From Falsigemmobacter faecalis (GTDB lineage: Bacteria > Pseudomonadota > Alphaproteobacteria > Rhodobacterales > Rhodobacteraceae): a DNA stretch of 52,768 bases. Location of the stretch: positions 1 to 52,768 of the forward strand of contig NZ_RRAZ01000026.1 of assembly GCF_003863335.1 (NCBI RefSeq), read 5' to 3'. The notes beneath the pieces were generated by a model that was not told the origin of the DNA, did no database searches, and saw only the letters and a list, made by a program, of their open reading frames with translations. Positions 1-9,406 of the stretch are shown here, piece by piece. Each line of letters starts with the position of its first letter. Position 1 is the stretch's first letter. Position numbers and translations under genes: made by a program.

Positions 1-1330
1 TCCTCGATCCGATCCACCAGATGCCGGGACTGAACACCTAAGCAGGTCGGGGCACCCTTTTGTTTGCTCAACAAAGGTCCTGAGTTCCGCAGGCCGTGTC
101 ATGAGCGCTGTCTGCTCCTCCTGCCAGGCCTTTACGCCGGCCCCGGCATGCAGCCCTGCAGGACCTCGTGCAAGAGGTGTCTGCAGCCACGGCTGCTATC
201 CGGGCAGCCGGGCATCGGCGGCCATAATCGGTGACGGCAAACCCTGAGCGCTCTTTCCGACTTGCCCCTGCGCCGACGGCGCTTGAACCGGTGGTGTCAC
301 AGCGGCGCAGGTCCAACCTGCCGCGCAATTGCAAAGCTAAGGTTTGAAGATATAAGGATTGCTCATGTCCGGACAGCGCCTGTTCACTCGGGCCGCTCTT
401 GGCCCCGCCGCGTTCAATCTGCGCCCATCCGCGTTTTTGCCAGGCCTCGGGCCAAATGCGGTCCGGCTCCACTGTCGCAGATGCTGCGTGGCGGGACGCC
501 TCCCGGCATCCGGACCCGATGCCCGTGGGCATCAAAACAGCATCTCATGGGCCTGACGCATATAAGCGCGGACCCAAAAGGGCGGCTGTGCGACAGGCTG
601 ACAGGCGCCAGCTGCAGCCTGGGGCGCTCTCAGCCCGGATGAGCGTCCTCTTCACCTGGGGCAAATTGGCAAGCCTCGCCTGGCTGAAAACTCAGCCAGG
701 CGAAGTCGCCTCGGCCCGAGGTTTACTCTTCCCGCCGTGTGGCGCGCCATTTGCGGCCAGACACTGCCGCTGCGCCATATGAACCGATGTCGTCCGGGCG
801 GTCAGTTCCGCATGGATCTGCTCTTGCCTGCGCAGGTCTTCGCGCAAGTGGCTCACTTCGGCTTTCAGCCCGCCGGCCATTTTCTCCGCAGACGGATGCG
901 GCTTGCTGCATTTTGGCACCGTGAACCAAAGCGCGATCCTATCAGAATGCAAATCCCTCTTTATGGGGTTGTGACCCAGGGCCCACAGGCCGGGATATCT
1001 TCCGGATCGGCAGCCTCTCCAGAAGTGCGATCCGACGGAGAACATTCAAAAATCCCATGTGCATCCCCCCAGGGCACTCCGCCGCTCGCGGCAATGAAGG
1101 AAGGCTCACATGGATCACTCCCCACGAAAATGACCCGGCTCAGGGGCGCGCGCCTTCGCGGAACTCAGCACCTGCACCGAGAGCCAAAGCCCCCCGCCAC
1201 GCGCGGTTCAGCGCTGATCAGATCGCCCCACGGGGACCATCAGGTGAACTTCGGGCGCAGACACGATCTGGCTCCTGCGGCCGCTTCGCTTTAGGAATGG
1301 TCTTATCTCTGAGGTTATTGAGAGGCTGCC
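1..1330. other. Region without a supportable gene
   Basis: No reading frame here has a recognisable domain, a good ribosome-binding site and sensible codon use together. Bases 3-41 on the plus strand could be the last dozen codons of a gene entering from the left (tail LDPIHQMPGLNT, then a stop), but that is too short to identify. A minus-strand frame at 692-1045 encodes a Glu/Arg-rich, possibly coiled-coil stretch that matches nothing I know. The stretch looks like decayed accessory DNA upstream of the iron-transport operon. Confidence 0.5.
676..703. repeat. Perfect 12-bp hairpin
   Basis: Inverted arms at 676-687 and 692-703 (TCGCCTGGCTGA and its complement) are separated by the 4-base loop AAAC. 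No T-tract follows on either strand, so it is not a standard intrinsic terminator. It is the strongest local structure in the otherwise gene-free left end. Function unknown. Confidence 0.55.
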
Positions 1331-2452
1331 ATGCCCGTCGCAACACAGACTGCCCTGACCCTCGATAAGGTCTCGCATGCTTTTTCGGGAAATCAGGTGC
1401 TGTCTGAAGTCTCGCTGGAGATCCCGGCCGGACAGATCACCTGTCTTCTGGGGCAGTCGGGTTGCGGAAAATCGACGCTTCTTCGGCTGATCTCGGGGAT
1501 TGAGCGGCCACAGTCCGGGCGCATTCTGGGGGCCTCGGGGCTGTTGTCAGGGCCGGAGGCTTTTGTCGAACCCGAAGACCGCAGCATCGGCTTTATGTTT
1601 CAGGACTATGCGCTGTTTCCGCATCTCAATGTCTTTGACAATATCGCCTTTGGCCTGCGCCGCCTGCCCGCCGCAGAGCGGATGCAGCGGGTGAAAGAGA
1701 CGGCCGGACATATCGGCATCACCCACCTTCTGCGCCGCTATCCGGACGCGCTTTCGGGCGGAGAGCAGCAGCGCGTGGCGCTGGCCCGCGCGCTGGCGCC
1801 ACGGCCGCATCTGATCCTGATGGATGAGCCTTTTTCCAACCTCGATCAGGGGTTGCGCGAAAAGGTCCGCAGCCAGACCCTGGCCATCCTGCGCGACTTT
1901 GCGGCCACCGCCATCGTCGTCACCCATGATCCCCAGGAGGCGCTGGCCATGGGCGATCAGATCGTTCTGATGCGCGCAGGCCGGGTCGAGCAGACCGGCA
2001 CGCCCTTTGAGATTTATGACCACCCGGTCTCGCCCTATGCGGCGGAATTCATCGGCCCCTGCAACCGGCTGACCGGCCTTTGGCGGCAGGGCCATCTGGA
2101 AACGCCGATCGGCACCTTCCGCGGTGCGCTTGATCTGCCGGAGGGAAGCCTGGCGCTGGCCTGCATCCGGCCCCAGGCGCTGTCGCTGGGCCAGGAGGGC
2201 GAGGGGATCCCGGCGCGGGTGCTCTCAAAGACCTTCGTGGGAGAGAGTGAGCAGATTGAACTGCAGATCCACCCCCTCGGAGAGCCGCTGCGGATGCACA
2301 GCCACCGCCGTATCTCTGCCCCCGTCGGTGCGCAGGTCAGCCTGCTGACCAATAACGCCGAGGTGCATATTTTCCCGCGGGACGGGGACGATCCGGAGGG
2401 CGCTCCCGCCCTGCCTGGTCAGGAGAATTCGAAATCCGACAAAAACACTTAA
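1331..2452 (+). CDS. fbpC: Fe3+-type ABC transporter ATP-binding protein
   Basis: This is the cytoplasmic ATPase that drives import through the FbpB permease. The 373-residue protein has a full ABC domain: Walker A GQSGCGKST at 41-49, Q-loop Gln91, signature LSGGEQQRVA at 141-150, Walker B LILMDE ending in Asp165-Glu166, and switch His199. The remaining C-terminal ~140 residues fit the regulatory (TOBE-like) domain of the FbpC/PotA group. It is first in fbpC-fbpA-fbpB; the binding-protein gene follows after 56 bp. The iron assignment rests on the partner FbpA, because ATPases of this group also serve other substrates such as thiamine, putrescine or phosphonate. The ATG is preceded by GAGAGG. 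Confidence 0.9.
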   Translation: MPVATQTALTLDKVSHAFSGNQVLSEVSLEIPAGQITCLLGQSGCGKSTLLRLISGIERPQSGRILGASGLLSGPEAFVEPEDRSIGFMFQDYALFPHLNVFDNIAFGLRRLPAAERMQRVKETAGHIGITHLLRRYPDALSGGEQQRVALARALAPRPHLILMDEPFSNLDQGLREKVRSQTLAILRDFAATAIVVTHDPQEALAMGDQIVLMRAGRVEQTGTPFEIYDHPVSPYAAEFIGPCNRLTGLWRQGHLETPIGTFRGALDLPEGSLALACIRPQALSLGQEGEGIPARVLSKTFVGESEQIELQIHPLGEPLRMHSHRRISAPVGAQVSLLTNNAEVHIFPRDGDDPEGAPALPGQENSKSDKNT

Positions 2453-2508
2453 CAAACTTCGGCAAATCTGTATCTTCGCCCCGGACAGAGCCACGGTTGG
2501 AGATCTTC

Positions 2509-3534
2509 ATGTCGCGTATCACTTCAGTCAAAGGCCTGCTGCTGGCCGGAAGCCTCATCGCGCTCAGCGCGGCTGGCAGCTTTGCGCAGGAACTTAACCT
2601 TTACACCTCGCGCGAGCCGGGTCTGGTTGAGCCGCTGCTGCAGGCCTTCACCGCCGACAGCGGCATCAAGGTGAACACCGTCTTTCTGAAAGACGGCCTG
2701 GTCGAGCGTGTGGTCTCTGAGGGCGCAAGCTCTCCGGCGGATCTGCTGATGGCCGTGGACGCCGGAAATCTGGTCGATCTGGTCGAGCGCGGGTTGACGC
2801 AGCCCGTCACCTCTGAGGTGCTGAACACCGCGATCCCGGCCAATCTGCGCGATGCAAACAACGAATGGTTTGCCCTCTCGATGCGGGCGCGGGTGGTCTA
2901 TGCCGCCAAAGAAATCGGCCTCAAAGAGATCAGCTATGACGATCTGGCCGACCCGAAGTGGAAGGGCAGGATCTGCATCCGCTCGGGCCAGCACCCCTAT
3001 AACACCGGGCTGATCGCGGCCTATCTGACCCATAATGGCCCCGAGGCCACGAAAACCTGGCTTGAGGGCGTGAAAGCCAATCTGGCACGCAAAGCCGGCG
3101 GCGGCGACCGCGACGGCGCGAAAGACATTCTGGGCGGGATCTGTGATCTGGCGGTGGCCAATTCCTATTACGTGGGCCTCATGCGCTCGGGCAAAAGCGG
3201 CGATGAGCAGAAGGCCTGGGGCGATGGCATTGATGTCATCCTGCCGACCTTCAAAGACGGCGGCACCCATGTGAACGTCAGCGGCGCGGCCGTGGCGAAA
3301 CATGCGCCGAACAAAGAGAATGCCGTGAAACTGCTGGAGTTTCTGGTTTCCGATGAAGCGCAGAAGCTTTATGGCGAGGCAAATTACGAATATCCGGTGA
3401 AACCGGGCGTGGCGCTGGATCCGATCGTCGCCTCTTTCGGCGAGCTGAAGGTCGACAGCCTGCCGCTGGCCGATTTCGTCAAGAACCGCAAAGCGGCAAG
3501 TGAACTGGTAGATAATGTCGGGTTCGACAACTGA
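2509..3534 (+). CDS. fbpA: Periplasmic Fe3+-binding protein
   Basis: This is the periplasmic solute-binding protein that captures ferric iron and delivers it to the FbpB/FbpC importer. Residues 1-26 form a signal peptide with a cleavage site after SFA; the mature protein begins QELNLYTSRE, a usual opening for this family. The pair Tyr220-Tyr221 (ANSYYVG) matches the twin tyrosine iron ligands of FbpA/FutA proteins. The length, 341 residues, is normal. A TTG twelve bases upstream is in frame, but ATG 2509 has GGAG (2499-2502) at correct spacing and gives a clean signal peptide. The last 20 bases overlap fbpB. Iron control by Fur or RirA is likely from family knowledge; I did not identify an operator. 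Confidence 0.9.
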   Translation: MSRITSVKGLLLAGSLIALSAAGSFAQELNLYTSREPGLVEPLLQAFTADSGIKVNTVFLKDGLVERVVSEGASSPADLLMAVDAGNLVDLVERGLTQPVTSEVLNTAIPANLRDANNEWFALSMRARVVYAAKEIGLKEISYDDLADPKWKGRICIRSGQHPYNTGLIAAYLTHNGPEATKTWLEGVKANLARKAGGGDRDGAKDILGGICDLAVANSYYVGLMRSGKSGDEQKAWGDGIDVILPTFKDGGTHVNVSGAAVAKHAPNKENAVKLLEFLVSDEAQKLYGEANYEYPVKPGVALDPIVASFGELKVDSLPLADFVKNRKAASELVDNVGFDN

Positions 3535-5245
3535 GAAAGCGGGACGCTCCGGCCTGGCTCTGCGCCTGTCCGGGGCCCTGCACCGCAGGCTGACCCTGCC
3601 CCCCCGCCCTGCCGGGGGGGTGTGGTTTTTTGTGATCCTGGCGATTGCGGCCCTGGTCTTGGCCCCGGTTCTGGCGCTGCTGTGGCAGGCCTCCAGGGGC
3701 TCGGTGACGCTCTGGTCGCATCTGATGGGCTCGGTGCTGCCCCATGCGCTTGGGCAGACGCTGATCCTGATGGGCGGCGTGGGCGTGCTGGTGGCCCTAA
3801 GCGGCACGCTGCTGGCCTGGGCGGTGACGGCCTGGGACTTCCGCGGGCGGCGTCTGCTGGAATGGGGGCTTTTGCTGCCGCTGGCGGTGCCGACCTATAT
3901 CGTGGCCTATGCCTATTTAGATCTTCTGCATCCCATTGGTCCGGTTCAGGAATTCCTGCGCCAGATGCTGGGCTATACCAGCCCGCGGCAGTTCCGCCTG
4001 CCCGATCTGCGCTCGATGCCCGGGGCGATTGTGCTGCTGAGCCTTGTGCTCTTTCCCTATGTCTATCTGCCGGTCCGGGCGATGTTTATGACCCAGGCGG
4101 CGAACCTGCTGGAGGTTTCGCGCACGCTGGGGCTGTCGCGGCGGCAGGCCTTCTGGCGGGTGGCTGTGCCTTCGGCGCGGCCCGCGATTGCCGTGGGGGT
4201 CAGCCTTGCGCTGATGGAGGTCCTCAACGACATCGGCGCTTCTGAGTTTCTCGGCGTCCGTTCGCTGACGATTTCGGTCTATACCACCTGGGTCACCCGC
4301 TCGGATCTGCCGGGGGCGGCGCAGATCGCGCTGGCGATGCTGCTGCTGGTGGTGGCGCTGGTCTCGCTGGAGCGTTGGGCGCGGCGCAACCAGCGCTACA
4401 GCGTCAATGCGCAGCGCGCGCGGATGATTGAGCCGCTGCTGATCCGTGGCCCCCGCGCCTGGGGGATGTTTGCGCTGGCGGCCCTGCCGATGGTCTTTGG
4501 CTTTCTGATCCCGGCGGGCTATCTGGCGGCAGAGGCGGTGCAAAGGTTCCATACCGCGGGCCTCTCACCGCAGCTTCTGCGGGAGGCGGGCAATTCCTTC
4601 ACCATTTCGGCTCTGGCCACCCTCGCGGTGCTGATCTGCGGCGTCATCATTGCCTGCGGGGCAAGGCTCTTTCCCTCGCATGCTTTGCAGATCGCGCAGC
4701 GCATCTCGGGGCTGGGCTATGCCATGCCGGGCACGGTGCTGGCGATCGGCATTCTGACGGTCTCGGCCGGGTTTGACCGCAGTCTTGATGCCGCGATGCA
4801 AAGCTGGTTCGGCGTCTCGACCGGGCTTTTGCTGATCGGCTCGGGCATGGCGCTTGGCTATGCCTATCTGGTGCGGTTTCTTGGCATTGCCTCAGGCTCC
4901 ACCGAGGCGGGTCTCACCCGTTTTCCGCGCAGCTATGACCATGCCGCCCGCAGCATGGGGCGCAGTGCGGCGGGCACGGTCTTCAGCCTGCATCTGCCGC
5001 TCTCACGCTCGGCCATTGCGGCGGGGGGACTGCTGGTCTTTGTGGACTGCATGAAAGAGCTTTCGGCCACGCTGCTGCTGCGACCGCTGAACTTTGAGAC
5101 CCTCGCCACCCATCTTTACGGAGAGGCCGCGCGCGGCACCTATGAAGAGGCCTCGATCGCGGCGCTGGCCATTGTGGCGGTTGGCATTTTGCCGGTGATC
5201 CTGCTAGCGCGGGTCGGCGGTCAGGCGCGGCGGCGCGCCTCCTGA
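3515..5245 (+). CDS. fbpB: Fe3+-type ABC transporter permease, two fused halves
   Basis: Inner-membrane channel of the importer. At 576 residues it has the double length usual for FbpB/SfuB, where two permease halves are fused in one chain with about 12 membrane segments. Each half carries an EAA-type cytoplasmic loop that contacts the ATPase: around EVSRTLGLSRRQAFWRVA in the first half and DHAARSMGRSAAGTVF in the second. The start lies inside the end of fbpA, which suggests translational coupling. The last 25 bases overlap the end of the convergent MFS gene, leaving no room for a terminator between them. Confidence 0.9.
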   Translation: MSGSTTEKAGRSGLALRLSGALHRRLTLPPRPAGGVWFFVILAIAALVLAPVLALLWQASRGSVTLWSHLMGSVLPHALGQTLILMGGVGVLVALSGTLLAWAVTAWDFRGRRLLEWGLLLPLAVPTYIVAYAYLDLLHPIGPVQEFLRQMLGYTSPRQFRLPDLRSMPGAIVLLSLVLFPYVYLPVRAMFMTQAANLLEVSRTLGLSRRQAFWRVAVPSARPAIAVGVSLALMEVLNDIGASEFLGVRSLTISVYTTWVTRSDLPGAAQIALAMLLLVVALVSLERWARRNQRYSVNAQRARMIEPLLIRGPRAWGMFALAALPMVFGFLIPAGYLAAEAVQRFHTAGLSPQLLREAGNSFTISALATLAVLICGVIIACGARLFPSHALQIAQRISGLGYAMPGTVLAIGILTVSAGFDRSLDAAMQSWFGVSTGLLLIGSGMALGYAYLVRFLGIASGSTEAGLTRFPRSYDHAARSMGRSAAGTVFSLHLPLSRSAIAAGGLLVFVDCMKELSATLLLRPLNFETLATHLYGEAARGTYEEASIAALAIVAVGILPVILLARVGGQARRRAS

Positions 5246-6429
5246 GCGCCCGCGCCGCGCAGGGCAAAAAGCCCCGCCAGCGGCCCGAGGCTCAGAAGCA
5301 GCGCTGTCTGCAGCCCCAGCCCCCCCGCGACCGCGGTGGTCAGCGCAATCGAGACCATGGTGATGGCAAAGCCGACCGCATTCATCATAGAGAGCGCCGA
5401 TCCCACCAGCGCGGGCGGACAGGCCGTGGCGCAGATCGCCGAGAACTGCGGGGAATCTGAGACCACGCTCGCCCCCCAGATCAGAAAGACCGCTCCGAAC
5501 AGCCAAAGCGGCAGCGCCCCGCCAAAGGCCCCGACCAGCAGGCAGCAGGCCCCTGAGATCACCAGCGAGGCCCGCGCCACCGCTTGCCCCGATGTGCGCC
5601 GCGCGATCAGCCCGCCCAGGATACAGCCCAAAGCCCCGATTGCGATCACCCCGAAGGAATAAAGCGCAAGCCCCGGGGCTTCAGGCCTCAGCCGCACCGC
5701 CAGCAGCAGCGGCACCAGGGTCCAGAAGGCGTAAAGCTCCCACATATGGCCGAAATAGCCCAAAGCGGCACTGCGAAAGGCGGGCAGCCGAAAGGCCGCG
5801 CGCAGGCCGGAAAGGGTCTCTCTCAGGCCTGGGGGCCGCGCCGCCGCCGCCGCCGCCGCCGCGCGCTGCGGCTCTCCCAGCGCCAGCACCAGCCCCGCAG
5901 CGACCAGCGCCAGGCCCGAGGCCGCAAGGATCACCCCCTGCCAGGGCAGCCCGCCCGCTGCCGCGCGCATCCCATGCGGCAGCGCCGTCCCCAGCGTCAG
6001 CATGGCCACCAGCACCGAAAGCCCCCAGCCCGCCTTCTCCGGGGCCCAGCGCACCATGAGTTTCATCCCGATGGGATAGATCCCCGCAAGGCTCAGCCCG
6101 GTCAGAAAGCGCAGCACCAGCCCCCCGGCCAGCCCCTCTGCCAAAAGCGCAAAGCCCGCATTCAGCGCCGCCCCCAGAACGGCCGAGACCGCAAAGATAT
6201 GCGTGGCGCGAAACCGATCCGCCAGCCCGCTCAGCGCCAGCAGAAGGGTGCCCGCGATAAAGCCCGCCTGCACCGCTGCCGTCAGCCAGCCGATCCCCGC
6301 CGCCGTCAGCCCCCAGAGCGCCGAAAGCTCCGGGGTGACGGCATTGGAGCTGAACCACAGCGAGGTGCCAAAAAGCTGCGCCAGAGAGATGACGGCAACC
6401 GGGCTTTGCCGAAGGGCGTGAGAGATCAT
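5221..6429 (-). CDS. MFS transporter
   Basis: A 402-residue inner-membrane protein of the major facilitator superfamily with about 12 hydrophobic segments. Loop sequences such as DRFRATHIFAVS after the second segment fit the conserved MFS loop. It resembles the CynX/YfcJ-like MFS permeases often labelled only MFS transporter in Rhodobacteraceae. The substrate cannot be read from sequence. An upstream in-frame start would add 16 Arg-rich residues; ATG 6429 is preferred because it opens directly before the first membrane helix and has AGGAAAG upstream. Its stop lies inside the end of fbpB. Confidence 0.8.
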   Translation of the reverse strand: MISHALRQSPVAVISLAQLFGTSLWFSSNAVTPELSALWGLTAAGIGWLTAAVQAGFIAGTLLLALSGLADRFRATHIFAVSAVLGAALNAGFALLAEGLAGGLVLRFLTGLSLAGIYPIGMKLMVRWAPEKAGWGLSVLVAMLTLGTALPHGMRAAAGGLPWQGVILAASGLALVAAGLVLALGEPQRAAAAAAAARPPGLRETLSGLRAAFRLPAFRSAALGYFGHMWELYAFWTLVPLLLAVRLRPEAPGLALYSFGVIAIGALGCILGGLIARRTSGQAVARASLVISGACCLLVGAFGGALPLWLFGAVFLIWGASVVSDSPQFSAICATACPPALVGSALSMMNAVGFAITMVSIALTTAVAGGLGLQTALLLSLGPLAGLFALRGAGAQEARRRA

Positions 6430-6523
6430 GGCGCGGCGGGCTTTCCTCAGACGGCTTTGCGCCGCAGTGAGGCGCAAAGCCGCGCCGCCGTCAACGCAGG
6501 AACGCGAAGACGGGCGCCCCGGC

Positions 6524-7216
6524 TCAGGCCGCTGTCTTCAGCGCCACCCCCTGCTTTTGCAGCGAATAAAGGTGGTGCATGGCATCCACCCGCCCCGGCA
6601 CCAGCGCGATATCATCCCGCGTCCAGGGCGCGCCGCGCTGCGAAAGCCGCGCCTCAAAGGCTTCCGAGGCGGTGGCCGACCAGAAACAGGCCAGCCCGCC
6701 CGGCGCGAGGGCGGCCTCAACCAGGGCAATGCCGCCCTGCTCATAGATCGGGGTGTTTTCCGGGCGGATGATGAAATCGGGCCCGTTGTCGGTGTCGAGA
6801 AGGATCAGATCATACTGCTCCGCCTGCCGCGCCATATGGGCCTGCACATCTTCGACATGCAGATGACAGCGCGGATCCCCCAGCGGATGGCCTGCGAGAT
6901 GGCCGAAGACATCACGGTTCCAGGCGGCGATCTCGGGGATCAGCTCGCAGACATGCACCTCTGCTTCCGGCAGCGCCAGATCCAGAACCGCCCGGGCGGT
7001 ATAGCCAAGGCCAAGGCCGCCGATCAGAATGCGCCGCGCCGCAAAGTTCATCCGGCGCATGGCCCGCAGCGCCAGCTGATCCTCCGACTGGTGGTTGAAC
7101 GAGGACATCAGCTCGATGCCGTTATAGCGGATCTCAAAGGTCTCACCGCGCTGGCGCAGATGAATATCATCGCCCGACGCCGTCGCGGCGCGGGTCAGAG
7201 TGGTCCAGAGTGTCAT
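6524..7216 (-). CDS. Spermidine-synthase-like protein
   Basis: A 230-residue protein with the Rossmann methyltransferase fold of the spermine/spermidine synthase family. The cofactor motif is ILIGGLGLGYTARAVL, followed by the acidic strand EVHVCEL and the motif LILLDTDNGPD in the catalytic region. True spermidine synthases carry GGGDG in motif I; here it is GGLGLG, so polyamine synthesis is doubtful and a methyltransferase-like or unknown role is more likely. It is convergent with nothing and stands alone, 95 bp from the MFS gene on the same strand. The family is clear; the reaction is not. Confidence 0.75.
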   Translation of the reverse strand: MTLWTTLTRAATASGDDIHLRQRGETFEIRYNGIELMSSFNHQSEDQLALRAMRRMNFAARRILIGGLGLGYTARAVLDLALPEAEVHVCELIPEIAAWNRDVFGHLAGHPLGDPRCHLHVEDVQAHMARQAEQYDLILLDTDNGPDFIIRPENTPIYEQGGIALVEAALAPGGLACFWSATASEAFEARLSQRGAPWTRDDIALVPGRVDAMHHLYSLQKQGVALKTAA

Positions 7217-7978
7217 GTCAAATCCCGTGAACGGTCAGGCCCCGGCCTTTTGCAGGCGGGGCAATAAAGGGTTCGTCGGATTTCGGGTTGCCTTACGCCC
7301 TAAGCGCTCCGGCAACCCTCAGACATTGTTTGCCCTGAGACCAACCAGAAGGGGAAAGACAGCCGAGAGATTGGAAAGCGAATGCATAATCTGTCCGGTC
7401 TGACGCCTGAGCCCGCAGATCACGCCCGCGGGTGCGGCCCCGTTATGCCCCCCGGCACCCCGGATGGCAAGCCTGGGGTCCCCCGCGCGCCCCTGCCAGG
7501 GCTTCCGGGCGCGGTGTCCTTCCGAAGTCAGGCCTGTGCCGGACCTGAGCCTGCAGCACCCGCCGCCTCCTCTCCCCCACAGCGGGGCGTGATACCAACG
7601 CGCTGCCCGCCACCTCCTGCGCAGGGGCGCTTGTGCGGAGCTTCTCACAGGCTGCTGAAACGCAGTTTGGGGCGGGGAGGCGGGGGAGATCCCGCCCGGA
7701 GCGTCATACCTCAAAGGGGGGAACCTGCCTGGCACGGGGAAGATCGGGCAAATGCCCTCGTTTTTCAAAAGCTTCCCCCCCTGCGCGCGACCCTTTCAGT
7801 ACCTGGCAGCTCGTCAGGACCGGGCCGGCAGGCGCATCCTGCTTTCGTCCGCAAACAACAGCCGCGACGATTTCGGCTCTGCAAATTCCGGGCTTCCGGG
7901 TGTAAGGCAAGCGCTCCCGGCCTCATCAGGGCTGAATGGCCGGGGTGTCTGTCGCCTGAGCGGCCCGGGAGTATCAGT
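7217..7978. other. Long intergenic region before the AGCS symporter
   Basis: About 760 bases without a supportable gene. An open frame runs through the region into the symporter gene, but its translation is low-complexity Pro/Gly/Arg with no domain, so I treat it as untranslated. The first 100 bases hold the promoter side of the minus-strand spermidine-synthase-like gene. I looked for a glycine riboswitch, which can precede AGCS genes, and recognised none. Confidence 0.5.
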
Positions 7979-9400
7979 TTGGACAGAGTCGTCGATTTCA
8001 TCAACTCCATCATCTGGGGTTATGTTCTGATCTACGGGCTGATCGCGGTGGGGATCTGGTTCTCGATCCGGCTGCGCCTGCAGCAGGTACTGCGCTTTGG
8101 CGAGATGATCCGCTGCACGCTTGCGCCCTCAACGGGCGACGGGAACGGGATCTCGCCTTTTCAGGCGCTCTGCACCAGCCTCGCCTCGCGCGTGGGGACC
8201 GGCAATATCGCCGGGGTGGCGGTGGCGCTGGTTCTGGGCGGTCCGGGGGCGATCTTCTGGATGTGGGTGGTGGCCTTTGTGGGCATGGCCACGGCCTATG
8301 CGGAATCTGCCCTGGCGCAGCTTTATAAGGTCCGCCAGCCCGGAGATGCCGGAGCGGTCTATCGCGGCGGTCCGGCCTATTACATCGCCCGTGGCCTGGG
8401 GATGCCCTGGCTGGGGGCGCTGTTCTCGGTCTGTCTGATCCTCTCGGTCGGGCTGGTGGTCAATGCGCTGCAGTCAAATTCGATCGCACAGGCCATGGAG
8501 GGGGCCTTTGGCCTGTCGCGGCTGGGCACGGGGCTGGCGCTGGCGGCGCTGACGGCGCTGGTGATCTTTGGCGGCATCCGCAAAATCGCCACGGTGGCCG
8601 AATATATCGTGCCCTTCATGGCGGGGATCTATCTGCTGGTCACGCTTTATGTGATGGCGGTCAATTTCGCTGAGATCCCGGGGGTTTTCGCGCAGATCTT
8701 CACCCATGCCTTCGGCCTTCAGGAGGCGGCGGGCGGTGTCGCGGGCGGGATGGCAGCGGCCATGCTGAACGGGGTCAAGCGCGGGCTGTTCTCCAATGAG
8801 GCGGGCATGGGCTCGGCGCCGAATATCGCGGCCGCCGCGACGCCCAATCCGCACCACCCGGCCAGCCAGGGCTTTGTCCAGGCCTTTGCGGTCTTCATCG
8901 ACACCATCATCGTCTGCACCTGTACGGCGATGTTTATTCTGCTGTCGGGCATCTATACCCCCGGAGGCGAGCTGACCGGCACCCAGCTGACCCAGGCCGC
9001 GCTGGCCGAGCATATCGGCAGCTTTGGCCCCACCTTCATCGCAATTGCGATTTTCTTCTTCGCTTTCACCACCATCATCGGCTGCTACGCCTATTCGGAA
9101 ATGGCCATGGCCTATCTGGGTCTTGCCACCCGGCGCGGGCTTCTGGTGCTGCGCTGTCTGGTGCTGGTCATGGTGGTCTGGGGCGCGCTGCAGACCATTG
9201 CCACGGTGTTCAACCTGGCCGATGCCTCGCTGGGGCTGATGGCAGTGGTCAATCTGATTGCCATTGTGGCCATGACCGGCACGGTCACACGGCTGACGAA
9301 GGACTACTTTGCCCAGCGCAAAGCCGGTCAGCAGCCGCGCTTCATCGCCGCCGATCACCCGGGCTTTGGTCCGGGGATTGACCCCAATATCTGGCGCTGA
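7979..9400 (+). CDS. Sodium:alanine/glycine symporter (AGCS family)
   Basis: Inner-membrane sodium-coupled amino-acid importer, 473 residues. The N-terminus VDFINSIIWGYVLIYGLI and the following conserved block FQALCTSLASRVGTGNIAG (about residues 58-80) are family hallmarks. Further markers are GGPGAIFWMWVVAFVGMATAYAE in part and the Asn/Glu-rich SNEAGMGSAPN segment. About 11 membrane spans are visible. The open frame extends some 200 codons upstream, but TTG 7979 is the likely start: it has GGGAG seven bases upstream and matches where family members begin. Alanine or glycine is the usual substrate; which one applies here is not shown. Confidence 0.88.
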   Translation: MDRVVDFINSIIWGYVLIYGLIAVGIWFSIRLRLQQVLRFGEMIRCTLAPSTGDGNGISPFQALCTSLASRVGTGNIAGVAVALVLGGPGAIFWMWVVAFVGMATAYAESALAQLYKVRQPGDAGAVYRGGPAYYIARGLGMPWLGALFSVCLILSVGLVVNALQSNSIAQAMEGAFGLSRLGTGLALAALTALVIFGGIRKIATVAEYIVPFMAGIYLLVTLYVMAVNFAEIPGVFAQIFTHAFGLQEAAGGVAGGMAAAMLNGVKRGLFSNEAGMGSAPNIAAAATPNPHHPASQGFVQAFAVFIDTIIVCTCTAMFILLSGIYTPGGELTGTQLTQAALAEHIGSFGPTFIAIAIFFFAFTTIIGCYAYSEMAMAYLGLATRRGLLVLRCLVLVMVVWGALQTIATVFNLADASLGLMAVVNLIAIVAMTGTVTRLTKDYFAQRKAGQQPRFIAADHPGFGPGIDPNIWR

Positions 9401-9406
9401 GCCCGC

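Noticed and set aside
692-1045. Minus-strand ORF of 117 codons
   Set aside because: No domain, several overlapping alternative frames of similar quality, no convincing RBS.
5584-6771. 395-codon plus-strand frame
   Set aside because: Antisense to the MFS and spermidine-synthase-like genes; low-complexity Arg/Pro/Gln translation.
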